This document shows positions 1-10,864 of a stretch of DNA of 60,000 nucleotides, piece by piece. Position numbers and translations under genes: made by a program. A model generated the notes under the pieces. That model saw nothing but the letters and a program-made list of their open reading frames with translations, searched no databases and was not told where the DNA came from. This DNA comes from Branchiostoma floridae (taxonomy: Eukaryota > Chordata > Leptocardii > Amphioxiformes > Branchiostomatidae), in the NCBI RefSeq assembly GCF_000003815.2, contig NC_049983.1:8444157-8504156 (forward strand), given 5' to 3'. Each line of letters starts with the position of its first letter. Positions within the stretch are counted from its first letter, which is position 1.

Positions 1-2219
1 TGCTTTATTACACTTTCTTGGGATGCCAGATTAAAAAGTGGTTTCATGACTGGGAAAAGTTATCGTACAATTTAAGAATAGGGTAAATGTCATCCCAAGT
101 GTAGTTGGCTTTCTTGTCAACCTTACAGTACAAGTGTGTCGATGTCAGGAGATCGGGAGGGAAGGATATGTCATTGGACAAGGTCACGTTGTAGACGTAC
201 AACTGGCCTAATAAGTGCTCTCTGTTAGGTGGTCGGCGGCTGCAATCAAGCCCTTCTCCATCGGTTTTGAAATGAAAGGCGCCAATGCCATACGCGTTTG
301 TCGCAGCTTTGCCGTTTCCCCTACAGTCTCCAGCATTGATTTCTATTGCATCTGCTGGTTCGCCTGTCGTGACGTTGGGTATGTGGTAAGGTTGAACACT
401 CAGCGGAACACCTGCCTTTGGTTCTCCAAATTTTGCAGCAAATACCGTCAATGACCAGCATGCCTTACCATCTTTGTCCTCTCCACCTGCGTCTTCTTCA
501 TCCGATCTCATCATCTCAGTTTGTGGTTGCGGAATACGGAAAAGACGATCTTCTGCCGGACCAACATATAGTCCATGCAGGTGTTCGACAAGGATGGGTG
601 TGCACTGTCTGGGACAATACTGGCATAAGGGCTCCTCCTCTCTCACTATCATTAGGGGGTTCCTGTGTGTCAGGGGGCTCAAGCAAAACGTTGCTATGCC
701 CGCATCATCCACTAGAAACCCCGACTCAGTGTATGGAATACGTCCCAAATTATTGCAACGCTGGTCTAGGAGAATGCTACAGTCGGTGATCTTTCCTCCT
801 ACCATTGTCAAAGCAGAGATATTTTGAAGAATGACAAGGAAGAGGTTTTGCCGGTCGATGAAGTTACCCACTGGGTCGGTTTGTAGACTGTTGCTGAGAT
901 CTACAATGACCTTCTTGTTCTTGTTGTCCACGTAGAATGGTGCATTGTTGTAGTCCTTGGTAATGGTAGTACTGTTTTGATCTGGTGAGAGCCACTTTGG
1001 GCCCTGCCCCCACAGCATTCTGTTGAACTCAGGCAGCAACCCCAGACTTCCATCCACAGCTGAAATGGTTCCGATGACCCGTCCAAGAGCGAAGCCAGGT
1101 CTCGTAGGAATTTTCTGGAAGATATCTAATGTGAACTTTATGTTCATGATACTGTTGTCTTGTTGGTAATATCGAAGTTCGTTAATGAATCTGGAGCCTG
1201 TTTGTTCCTCCATCCATGTGACATCTGTGAGTACGGAGCTATAGTACCCAGATCTTCCTTGATATACACCACAGTTCTTACATCGTGTCCAAATGTCCAT
1301 CACTGTGTTGGTCTGGAACTTGCCTTGAAAAGCGTCCTCCACGCCGACATAAAGACCAAACACCTGGGTGGTTTCCAACTCGTAGAAAGGGTCGAGAATC
1401 GCCATCTTGCCAGCCACAGTGTCATCACTTCCTGTTTGAAAATAATTTGTGGGGGGGATTTTGGTGAACAGTTCAAGGCAGTCATAGGTAGCCAGGGAAA
1501 CTGTATTCTTAGTCTTTGATCTTGCTCCTTATTATGGTAACGAGAAAAGTGGTAGCGTCCATGTATAAGAGAAATTTTATGGAAAATTAGAGAACAATTA
1601 CATGCAAGAGACAACTGACATACCAATGATCCGTTTGCCAACCAGAGCGTCATCTTTGGAGCACTCTCCATCCTTGTAGCAGACTTTTTTTACAAAACAG
1701 TTGACAAGGCTAAAATCATTGCTGCCTTTCTCGTTCCAAGCGCAGTGTGGGTAGGTGTTGTTTAAGTCACACGGTGGCTTGGGGTGAAAATTGTGGATGT
1801 TGAAGTTGGCGGGATCGTTGTTGAGGGTGGCCGTGTCAGCGCGGTAATTTCCTGCAAAGTGAAGACGAGGATAGCCTGGATAACGAGAATGTCAGGCATT
1901 TACTTGAGGGATGTTTACGTTACATCAGGGACAGAGGTTTTGACGATGACAGCATCACAGGTGGGCAAGGGGGGCAGCCGCAATATACTTCCCCCCATGA
2001 AATTTGCTGCTATCGCCTCTGTCAAGTACATGTCTGTACCCCTAAGATTAGTAAGAAGCACTGTACCACACTCATGCAACAGTGCATTGCATTGGGCAAT
2101 GTCACAGTCCAATGTGATTCATGAATGAACAATAAATTCCCAACTGCTTTCTCACCTGCATTTGTTAGCCACAGCAGTCCCAGAAACAGGAAGATGCTGA
2201 TTGTCAGCTTCATTGCCAT
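1..2219 (-). CDS. VioB/RebD-like secreted protein, copy A (partial at window edge, frameshifted)
   Basis: Exons on the minus strand are 2219-2156, 1875-1624 and 1431 to beyond position 1. Splice sites are canonical GT-AG and phases match (64 nt, then 252 nt). Exon 1 encodes a signal peptide beginning MAMKLTISIFLFLGL and ending NA-G, so the product should be secreted. Exon 2 carries the family's N-terminal signature (PRLHFAGN, ADTATLNNDP) and a cysteine cluster. Exon 3 starts SDDTVAGKM and continues with LDPF, QGKFQTNTVMD and SNDISFPPDLL. The bacterial relatives VioB, RebD and StaD are large proteins that couple two imine forms of indole pyruvate; whether this one does is unknown. Against copy B there is a 1-bp deletion near 55-60, where an aligned TTTAC reads TTTC. 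It brings a TGA at about 44, although homology continues in the shifted frame to the window edge. The ferritin-like domain lies off the window. It may be a pseudogene or contain a consensus error. Confidence 0.82.
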
Positions 2220-2292
2220 GGCATCTGGTCGTAGACGCCTGCTTTTTGGTAGAAAACTCCCTGCAGAGGAAGGTTGTTTAAAACCTGAATAA
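2220..2292 (-). promoter_or_regulatory. conserved upstream block of copy A
   Basis: This block before the start codon is nearly identical to the one before copy B. It contains TTTAAA at 2277-2282, about 60 nt upstream of the ATG, and CTGCAG between the two. TTTAAA could be a TATA-like core promoter. Alternatively the pyrimidine-rich run ending CTGCAG could be the acceptor of a 5' UTR exon. Sequence alone does not decide. Confidence 0.35.
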
Positions 2293-2344
2293 AAACAATG
2301 ATCAGAATTGGAACAAATTAATTGGTACTAGTAATGAACAAAGG

Positions 2345-2512
2345 CTAAGTCAGGGGTGCCTATTAAAGCATTTGCATGAACCTTATGAGATTCGTACGAA
2401 TCTTCTTATGTGATACGCACGAATCACTATGTGAAAACGTACAAACCTTATGTGACACACACGAACCTTATGCGAATTGCACGAACCTTACGCAAACCTG
2501 CGCCGCCGCTAC
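2345..2512 (+). repeat. degenerate short-motif array (TACGAATC / ATGTGATACG type)
   Basis: About seven imperfect copies of a roughly 20-bp motif built from CGAACCTTATG and TGTGATACGCACGAA occur in tandem. The reverse complement of 55665-55810 aligns along its length in the same motif order, so this is a dispersed element, not a local slippage product. No terminal inverted repeats or target duplications were recognised. Confidence 0.6.
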
Positions 2513-3050
2513 GTTGGGAGAAGGCGTGTTTCTGAGCATTTCTACCCGTGATATTTTTATTTCAAAGTATTGAATGGACATATACCATCACAAAGACGTA
2601 TTAGATTTTAAAACATGTCTTTTTCGTAATTTCTGCACGTCACGTATTTTTCTGTCGCTAAAGATCGAAGCCACGCAGATGAAGTGTGTTGCAGGAAGTT
2701 GTTTATGCTTGCATACTTCAGATATAGCCATATTACATCTTTCTCACAAAACTGTACAAAAAAGAAACTGATTTAAGTGATTTTGACAAGAACAATTACA
2801 TATATTTCATTGTGCGCCAAACCTGTTCCCCAAACATACATTTATTATCAGAGCAAGGAGGTTAAAAAAGACCTTTTTATACATATAGCGAGTTTCGGCA
2901 GTTCCATAAATAACTCTAGATGCGTAAATTATTTTCATGATCTGGGCCTGGGGCCTCTATTTTTTTTCTTTCTTGCACACAATATTAATGCTTCTGGGCA
3001 AAAAAAGAAAACAAACTAGAGGGAAAACATTCTTCATTTTTGCATAATGA
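2513..3050. other. intergenic, no gene seen
   Basis: AT-rich sequence with short open frames lacking recognisable features. I see no gene or repeat boundary here. Confidence 0.5.
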
Positions 3051-3054
3051 TTAC

Positions 3055-3415
3055 TTTTATGAATTGTAGAGGAACCATCATCAGATGTAGTTGAACTGTA
3101 TATAATGTTGTTGTTGTTCTAGTGAGTTGATTGGTGTGATAAATGATGGGGTCATGACATAGGTATATCCGTATAACCACACCTTAACTTAATTACCTGT
3201 CCTTGAACCATTTGCATGCAGGCACAACACAGTCTTTACTGGTAAAACAAGTTGACGTACTTCAGACAAATATGCTGTTTGGCAAACTACAAGACAACAT
3301 AATTATAAAACCATGAAATTTCTTCCAAAATGAAAGCTTGCCAAAATATGAAACCTTTCCATAAATAGTTTCTGCATGGACGTTGTTAACATTTTTGTCC
3401 AATGAGCTTTTTTTT
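3055..3415. repeat. three-copy intergenic module, copy 1
   Basis: This stretch (GAGGAACCATCATCAGA, then ATGTTGTTGTTGTT, then GATGGGGTCATGACAT, ending near AATGAGCTTTT) recurs at about 6140-6485 and 15980-16340. Two of the three copies are in the left duplication unit, so an extra internal duplication must have occurred, or a third unit was partly lost. Confidence 0.7.
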
Positions 3416-3564
3416 TTGTACAACTACTAGTACTACAAGGCTCTAGGAGTAATACCCAGGCTTGAAACCATGCTGGCAGTAGTGCAAGCCGGCCACATTG
3501 ATACATGTAGTTATTGGGGAACACCAAAGAAACAGCCACTGGCAGGCCATTACACTTGGAACAT

Positions 3565-4850
3565 TGGGTTGGCGGAAATGGCTGCCCGGTCGGTCAGCGG
3601 AAACCCCGGTCCGGTCCGGAGGTTGGTTTTGGGGGTTTCGAGTATTGCATACAGCAGAGTAAGGTATCTAGTGCAGCTGCGTTTCCTTGCAGCAGAAAGC
3701 ATTGTAATCTCAATATTAAACATACACTCATCGTAGAATAAACGCATACAAAACCGTGTCGAAATTTTGAACAGGGTTTTGGTTGGAAAACGGCCAGTAA
3801 TATTCTGTATCAAAATTACAATGAGGATAATCGTGTACATGTTGTAAATCCGATCGTAATTACGGCCGTATTTACGGACCGTATCACGTGGAGAGCGGTC
3901 GGTAATATTAAGAATATTCATCTTTTGAATACCGTGTAGACGGAATATTAATGAGAACATAATTAATTATTAATCAAACAGCCTGAAACTGCAATTCTTT
4001 GATTGATCACGATACTATTTTCTCACATGTCGGAAATGAAGAAACCCGCAGATACATGTAATAAAGATTTAACCAAGGATTTAACAAATGTGTTCGTGGT
4101 CAAAGCACTAAAAGTCAGCAGAATTCCATCCAGTCTCAGATCGGCAGAGCGGCTAGAGCCCAAATAACACAATACAGCGATGAACAACGTGGCCATGGTC
4201 GGCTCGAGAAAATTTTTTAATTAGCAATTAATCTTACAACACGAATGACTCATACTCTGATCAATGCCCACATCTTATTTGTCTAAAGCTATTCTGAAGA
4301 GCAAGTGATGATAAAGTTTACTAATATCACCTAATAGCGCCTCACACATGTCTACACATGCTGCGTATTTCGGGGTCTACGACGTAATGTGCGCCGCATA
4401 GAATGCCGAAAACCTCCGATGAATTACACAATCCAATCAATCCAACATACTGTTTTCTTATTTCAGAGTATATAAATATAAAACTAGTGTTGGGGATAAC
4501 ATTTTCACCAAAAAAAATCAAGGCGCTAATCAGTTCTTACGGTGAGGACACGCGGCTCATTATCGACCTTATAAGCGTTAATGAGCTGTCATCACTGAAA
4601 TCTGGTGTTTACCGTAAACGTGTATAAGATCGAAATTATGCCGTTGTTATGGTAATTACGGTAATGTTTACGATATTAGTGCTACTGTTCAACGTAGGGT
4701 CAGCCTACACGAGAAATGCACCAAAATTACTGTTGCGACAGCAAGCCATGTTTTTTACATTTGGTACACTCGAAACCCCCAAAACCAACTTCCAGACCGG
4801 ACCGGGCAGAGGTTTCCGCTGACCGACCGGGCAGCCGTTTCCGCCAACCC
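3565..4850. mobile_element. non-autonomous TIR DNA transposon, 9-bp target duplication (MULE-like)
   Basis: The terminal inverted repeats are about 85 bp, beginning GGGTTGGCGGAAA on the left and ending in its complement at 4850. A perfect 9-bp direct repeat TTGGAACAT lies at 3556-3564 and 4851-4859. The element is 1,286 bp. The interior is AT-rich with no transposase-like open frame. A 9-bp duplication with long TIRs starting in G is typical of Mutator-like elements, so that class is the most likely; no protein evidence supports it. Confidence 0.82.
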
Positions 4851-4859
4851 TTGGAACAT

Positions 4860-6139
4860 TTGGTGACTTTCGATGTCACAAACGATTCAGAATGAGGAAA
4901 AACATATTTTCATTGTTACAGGCTTATTAGCATAATGGTCCATGACCCCCTACTACTGTCACCAGTGGCAGTTTGTCCTTAGACACATGAAAAACCGTCA
5001 CAAGCCCCCCACTGAAGCGTTTAGGACCAGGCCCGAGGTGAGCTTACGTCGGTTCGTGAAAATACCATCACATGACCCTTATTTCCTCTGGCGACAGTCA
5101 ACTGTCACGCGACAGTTAAACTGTAGCCAGTCTAAAGTGGGCCTACATGTAAGTGTTGTACATACATGTACAATGACTCTCTGTTTTGGTCTGGATATTC
5201 TATAGGTACACTGAGGTAACACATAACCGTTGCCAGTTGGGGTAATGGCATGGGTGTATTTGTAACCACACCCAAAGTTACCTCTAAATCTTAACACCAT
5301 GAAAAGACATTACGCTGCAAGGTATTCAGTAAAGTTGCTGAAATATCTAGTACTTTGTGACAGAAGGCAGCTCTTTCACAGATCTAACAGCAGCGCTCGA
5401 AATACTTTTTTCAACCAGGTTGCCCAGGCAGCAACCTGAGTCAAAAGCCTGCTGTAGGTTGTGCCGTCAACATTTCAGGTTGCTACTTTGGAATCGAAGT
5501 TATTTCTTCAAATCAGCTACTTCATACTTAACCATTATCTTTTTCTTCCAGTTGAATAATGTAACTGCTTGCATTTTATCTTATCTAGTAGCTAGAAATA
5601 GATACAAAAACTTATGCACATAGGTGGGGAAAAAGCAGTGTTCCAACTGCAAAATTTCAGGTTGTGCACTGCGCTACTTAAGTTTAAGATGATAAGTTGC
5701 GCTAACTTGAAGCAAAATGTGGCTGCATTTGCAAGTGAAGTGTGCAAGTGGGTATTTCGAGCACTGAATAGTATTAGCATAGTCTTTACAGTAAGTTTAT
5801 AGTATATTATTATTAGTACTCCTACCTGTGACACGAGATTGTTTGAGATCTTGCTGCGTTGATCTGTTATGGAGTACACTTCAAGCCTGACATGAAGTCT
5901 AACCTGTTCGTCACGAAGCAGACTATATTTATATCAAAGTTCCACCTCTGACATGTGTATGCATGGGAGTGACCATATGCCAGAGGGTACAGACAAGACA
6001 AAGAGAAGAACACTTAAGATTGAAAGAACATCTGTGACTTGCTTTTGAGTGAAGCAGACAGTGCCATGTGATCTTCCATCTTGAAATTCCAAGTAAACAC
6101 TCAGCCATTTTAAAATAAACATTCATGAACCATTACTAA
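4860..6139. other. intergenic, duplicated flank
   Basis: There is no convincing gene. From about 5200 on it aligns with 15150-15980 upstream of copy B. Open frames on both strands lack recognisable features. Confidence 0.5.
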
Positions 6140-6487
6140 GTCTTTTATGATTTGTTGAGGAACCATCATCAGAGTGACGTAGTTGAACTGCATATAATGT
6201 TGTTGTTGTTCTAATGATGGTGTGATAAATGATGGGGTCATGACATGGTGTATCTGACATTAACTTAACCATCCTTGAACCATGCAGGCACAACAAAGAG
6301 TCACAGTCTTAACTGGTAAAACAACGTACATGTACTTCAGGCAAATGTGTTGTTTGGCAAACTACGACATGGTACAAAACGACCCTACTTGATGTAATTG
6401 TAATACCATAAAATGTCTTCCAAAATGAAAGCTTGCCGAAATATGAAATCTTTGCAGAAAATAGTTTTCTGGACATTCTTAACCAGG
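6140..6487. repeat. three-copy intergenic module, copy 2
   Basis: Second copy of the module seen at 3055 and 15980, with the same motif order. It is interrupted at its right end by the small TIR element near 6488, after which homology to the right duplication unit resumes at about 6805. Confidence 0.7.
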
Positions 6488-6792
6488 GTTTGACAAGTTT
6501 TCTAAAATTCACTTGTCCTATCGGGCAAGTACTTGCCCGAACCATTTTAAAGTTTTCACTTGCTCGAGATTTAAATGACATTTTTTAATGTATTATTTTC
6601 ACATCCAGCAATGGAATTCTTTTATTATTGACTCAATTTTTCTGTGTTGACCAAATGAATGCTTGATGCCATCACTGTAAAGAGCAACAACTATATAAAG
6701 ATCTCACTCATTGTCATTGAAATATCTTACTTGATCGGGCAAGTGAGGTAGGACATGCACTTGCCCGATCAGCACTTTCACTTGCCCTGGAC
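6488..6792. mobile_element. small TIR element with CAGGG ends and internal palindromes
   Basis: This insertion is absent at the aligned site near 16315. The ends read CAGGGTTTGACAAG and CACTTGCCCTG. Inside, GGGCAAGTACTTGCCC is a perfect palindrome, and CTTGCCCGA/TCGGGCAAG recurs in both orientations. No clear target duplication was found, perhaps because of decay. The CAGGG ends would suit a hAT-like MITE, but this is not proven. Confidence 0.55.
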
Positions 6793-7137
6793 AATCGGTC
6801 TTGCTTTTCTATTTGAAATACATTTCCATCTTCTGCACTTTCTATCTTTAAATCAATGTCTTGTGATTTTTGAGAAATTTTATTTTAGTTGTAACAACTA
6901 AAGAAAGGTTTAGAGCAAAAGTTTGAAAGAGACAAACGAAAATTTGGGTGCACCACATGAAAATAAGATAGACTGCACATGCAAAAATAACCTAATTACT
7001 TAGTACTGTACTTCCTTTTGTTGATAACTATAATAAGTGAGAAAAGTAAATAAAAATACTTCACAAAATGATTTTTCCAGCTATTATAAACTGTGAAATA
7101 ATCATAGTGTAAACTAGCTATAGGATAATTGAAAAAC
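6793..7137. other. intergenic, duplicated flank
   Basis: Up to about 6920 this matches 16345-16470. The rest is AT-rich sequence up to the LINE insertion point. No gene is seen. Confidence 0.5.
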
Positions 7138-7149
7138 TATCATAGCATT

Positions 7150-9744
7150 AAGTTATGTAATAGCGCTGACTTTTCTTCAGCTATAGATAATTTCATCAGT
7201 AGGAGCTACGGGACAACCCCCAATTCTCTTGAGAGCGCGCTATGTGATTTCGTATCGCCTCTACAAGAAGCGGGTAAAAAGTCTTTAACACTACGCTGTA
7301 AAAAGCCAGGTAGACGGAAAGAAAACAAACGGAAAAGTAAAAAGAGATGGTTTACGGAGACCTGTTCTACTGCCAGACGTAACATATATGAACTGGCCAA
7401 ACTGCTCTCTAAAAATCCCCGGGACCCCTATATTAGGGGCCAGTATTTCAAAAAGAAAAAAGAATATATGAAATTAATCCGGAAAACCAAGAAAGATTAC
7501 AGAAATGGTATCCTTCAACAACTTAATTCCCTATCTACCAAAGACCCCACAACGTTTTGGAACTTAGTCAAACAGTTTAAATCAAATGACTCCATCATTA
7601 AAGATGAAGAAACAATTGACAAACAAACACTTCACAACCACTTCCAAAACTTATACGGAAGCGACACGAAGTCCCAAATTTCTAAAAGCAACAATCATTT
7701 CCATGCCCAGATTAAAACCAAATTGGCAGAACTCGAGAACAACTCCGCTAGTCAGAACAGTTTAGATGCTGAAATTCAACAAAACGAAATCAGACAAGCA
7801 ATTGCCCAAGTAAAGAACAACAAAGCTTCTGGAAACGATTTGATACTTAATGAAATGATCAAATGTGCAGCCCATATACTTACAAGACCGCTAACTAAGC
7901 TCTTTAACCTTTTTTTGTCTTCTGGCCACTTTCCTAAACAATGGGGTGAAAGTCACATTGTCCCAATACACAAAAGTGGCCCCAAAGATGATCCCAATAA
8001 CTATAGGGGGATCTCTGTCATTAGCTGCCTCGCTAAGCTGTTCACGACTGTAATTAACAAACGTCTTACTAACTATCTAGATGAAAATTATCTCATTTCC
8101 GCCAACCAAGCCGGCTTCAGAAATAACTTTGGAACTAATGATAACCTCTTTGTCATCGACACATTAATATCTAAATACAATAACACTAACAAACGCCTGT
8201 ATGCATGCTTCGTAGATTTTAAAAAAGCATTTGACAGTGTCTGGCGGGAAGGTCTTCGTTATAAATTACTGAACTCAGGAATAGGCGGAAAATTGTACAG
8301 TGTAATAAAATCCATGTATAGCAACCCACAAACATGTGTTAAAACGCCAGCTGGTCTGACACCCCTATTCACAACAGACAGAGGCGTAAGGCAGGGGTGT
8401 AACCTCAGCCCTGCCCTTTTCAATTTATTCATAAATGACCTGGTAAAAGATTTAGACAGCCCTGACTGTGCCCCACCCTCCCTGCATAATCTACTTGTAT
8501 CCTCCCTGCTATATGCTGACGACGTAGTGTTGTTTTCAGAATCTGAAACAGGTTTACAATGCGCTCTGGATAAACTCCATGCATTTTGCGAGAAATGGAA
8601 ACTTCAGGTGAACCTAAAGAAAACCAAAGTTATGATTTTCAACAAACTCGGACGAATCTTCAAAAACATGAATTTTACTTTCGGTAAAGATACTATAGAT
8701 ATTGCAACCTCCTATTCTTACTTAGGCCTGACGTTATCCCCCTCAGGTACCTATTCTCTAGCAAAGAAACAACTGTCCTTGAAAGCACGCAAAGCCATTT
8801 TCAGTCTGAAATCCCTGATGCATTCATCTCTGTCTCCAAAGGCCCTGCTCAAACTATTTAGTACATGTATCAAACCTATTATATTATATGGTTGTGAGAT
8901 TTGGGGTAAAGCTTATTCAGATGACAGTTGCCCAGCAGAAATTACACAGAACCGTTTTTGTAAAAATGTTCTCGGTGTACATAGAAATTCAAGTAACATA
9001 GCTAGTAGAGCAGAGCTTGGAAAGTACCCAATAGACATAGATATATCCATACGTACAGTTAAGTATTGGCTGCGCCTCAAACAGTTGGACTTCTCAACAC
9101 ATCCCTTACAAGTAGACGCTTTACTCTGTCAGCAATCTATACCGAATAACAGCCGTAAGAAATACTGGTTACAACACGTAAAGGAAATTCTAGACAATAC
9201 TGGTTACTCTTACCTATGGAACTCTATGAATTCACAGCTAGACAATAAGCATATATGTACATCGTTAAGAAAAAGGTTAGAAGATATATATATCCAGACA
9301 TTTTCTCATAGACTGTCCACAGATAATGGTAAGTTAAGATTTTTCAAGAAACTAAAGAAGGGATACTCAATGGAAACTTATTTAACGTTACTAGATAAAT
9401 TCGAGGTCAGATCGGCAATGTGCAAACTTAGAATTAGCGCCCACCCCCTTGAAATTGAGAGAGGGCGGTACAAAAAGCTACCTGTGGGCGAAAGAACCTG
9501 TAACCATTGTATGGCAAAACCGGTGGAAGACGAAATACATTTTATTTCTAACTGCCTCTCTAACGATCAGGAAAGAAAGGAGTTATTTGAAGAGGCATGC
9601 AAATTCCACAAAAATTTCCAAACGCTTACCGACGAAAACAAAACTATAACGCTGTTAACGTCACATAACCCACGCATCATAGAAAAAGTGGGACACTTCG
9701 TCTTCCACTGCTTCCAGAAAAGAAGTCAAACCCTAAATACGTAG
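7150..9744 (+). CDS. LINE ORF2 fragment: reverse transcriptase with C-terminal CCHC-like motif
   Basis: One open frame of about 865 codons covers the retained part of ORF2. Counted from an in-frame ATG at 7129, which lies in flanking DNA and is not a true start, the features are: a basic linker (about 60-150); reverse transcriptase motifs including FVDFKKAFDSVW (about 360), RQGCNLSPALFN (about 425) and catalytic YADDVVLF (about 460); thumb and connector; and a late CNHC-x8-H-x4-C zinc-knuckle-like motif (about 790). The apurinic endonuclease domain is missing because of 5' truncation. The protein would copy its own RNA at a nicked target, but this copy cannot nick for itself. The clade was not resolved. 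Confidence 0.9.
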   Translation, partial: KLCNSADFSSAIDNFISRSYGTTPNSLESALCDFVSPLQEAGKKSLTLRCKKPGRRKENKRKSKKRWFTETCSTARRNIYELAKLLSKNPRDPYIRGQYFKKKKEYMKLIRKTKKDYRNGILQQLNSLSTKDPTTFWNLVKQFKSNDSIIKDEETIDKQTLHNHFQNLYGSDTKSQISKSNNHFHAQIKTKLAELENNSASQNSLDAEIQQNEIRQAIAQVKNNKASGNDLILNEMIKCAAHILTRPLTKLFNLFLSSGHFPKQWGESHIVPIHKSGPKDDPNNYRGISVISCLAKLFTTVINKRLTNYLDENYLISANQAGFRNNFGTNDNLFVIDTLISKYNNTNKRLYACFVDFKKAFDSVWREGLRYKLLNSGIGGKLYSVIKSMYSNPQTCVKTPAGLTPLFTTDRGVRQGCNLSPALFNLFINDLVKDLDSPDCAPPSLHNLLVSSLLYADDVVLFSESETGLQCALDKLHAFCEKWKLQVNLKKTKVMIFNKLGRIFKNMNFTFGKDTIDIATSYSYLGLTLSPSGTYSLAKKQLSLKARKAIFSLKSLMHSSLSPKALLKLFSTCIKPIILYGCEIWGKAYSDDSCPAEITQNRFCKNVLGVHRNSSNIASRAELGKYPIDIDISIRTVKYWLRLKQLDFSTHPLQVDALLCQQSIPNNSRKKYWLQHVKEILDNTGYSYLWNSMNSQLDNKHICTSLRKRLEDIYIQTFSHRLSTDNGKLRFFKKLKKGYSMETYLTLLDKFEVRSAMCKLRISAHPLEIERGRYKKLPVGERTCNHCMAKPVEDEIHFISNCLSNDQERKELFEEACKFHKNFQTLTDENKTITLLTSHNPRIIEKVGHFVFHCFQKRSQTLNT

Positions 9745-9937
9745 ATTGTAGCTCTCAGCAGTCCATACCATTGATAGAATAGTCACTCGTTTACACTTGT
9801 CACCATTGTTATCTATACCAAAGTATTTCATTTTATACATGTTTATTATATTCTCTGTATGTTTCATGTTGCAATTAGCCCTCGGGCAAGAACTTGCAAA
9901 TAAACTTCAATTGTTACATCATTTGTAATTGTAAGAT
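7150..9937 (+). mobile_element. non-LTR retrotransposon (LINE), 5'-truncated
   Basis: A 12-bp direct repeat TATCATAGCATT brackets the element at 7138-7149 and 9938-9949, marking the target duplication. The insert starts inside the coding region between the endonuclease and reverse transcriptase domains. It ends after a short 3' UTR containing AATAAA (near 9899), without a long poly(A) tail. The body is 2,788 bp. The uninterrupted frame suggests recent insertion. Confidence 0.9.
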
Positions 9938-10049
9938 TATCATAGCATTCATCAAGATGCTGAGTGTGCTTAATGCTAACCCTGCAAGATTCATTGTCCA
10001 AGATTAACCAGACTGAACACAATTATATACCATTTGGCTTGCCCCTGAG

Positions 10050-10792
10050 GCGTCGCCAAAAACATGCACAGACACACACCTGCACAGACACATATGCACA
10101 TGCACACATATATACATGCACACATTCACACACACACATATACAAACACACATTACAAACATGCACTCACACATATGCATACACACACACGCACTCACAT
10201 ATTACATGCACACACACTCACATGCACATAAAAACATGCACAAATGCATACAAACATGCACATGCACACAAAGACACACAGATGCACACACGCACACACA
10301 CACAATCATACACATTATGTTCAAACAAATATAAAGTTAACACACACACACACACATAGACACACACACATGCACACACACACACCACTCACACACAATG
10401 TACATTAGACAAACACATTACAAACATGCACACACACACACTTAAACACATACAAACATGCATACACACACACACATACACACACACAGTGTCACACACA
10501 AATGCACATTTACAAATACTTACATGTACATGCACACACACACATACCAAGTCACATGCACCTCCCCCCCCCCCACACACACACATGCACATAGTCCCAT
10601 GCACATACAGACACTCACATACATGCACAATTATAGTTACAAGCACATACAAACATGCACAAACAGACAAAAACACACATGCACATGCTCACACACAAAC
10701 ACATCTATAAACAATTACAAACATACACAAACACATACAAACATGCATGCACTACTACACACACAGACACACACACACTCACACAGTTCACA
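10050..10792. repeat. (CA)n-rich microsatellite tract
   Basis: About 740 bp of CA/CACACATG-type repeats with interspersed ATGCA and ACAAACA, plus a C-run near 10563-10574. It lies between the LINE and the 3' end of copy B. Long open frames in both directions are compositional artefacts. Confidence 0.95.
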
Positions 10793-10864
10793 ATGTAGCT
10801 GATTCGAGGAGGTTATAGGGATAGAATCATGTATCAGATCTTCCCTATATTCCCTGACAATGAT

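Larger units (their letters stand above)
1..6920. repeat. segmental tandem duplication, left unit
   Basis: The left unit holds copy A and its upstream flank and is collinear with 12287-16470. Positions 5200-6900 match 15150-16470 in order, for example the stretch around a 'tatatttatatcaaagttcc' motif near 5925 and 15780. Unique insertions interrupt this unit, chiefly the 1.29 kb TIR element at 3565 and the small TIR element near 6488. The unit step is about 12.3-12.5 kb across the genes. Confidence 0.75.

Noticed and set aside
215-1519. Plus-strand open frames across copy A (and 12500-13764 across copy B)
   Set aside because: They are antisense shadows of the VioB-like coding exons, which have family signatures and splice sites on the minus strand.
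7129-7149. ATG at 7129 as the LINE protein start
   Set aside because: It lies in host flanking DNA and the target duplication; the element begins at 7150 inside the original ORF2.
9964-10802. Long open frames of His/Thr/Cys/Val-rich protein on both strands
   Set aside because: They are translations of the CA microsatellite in all frames.
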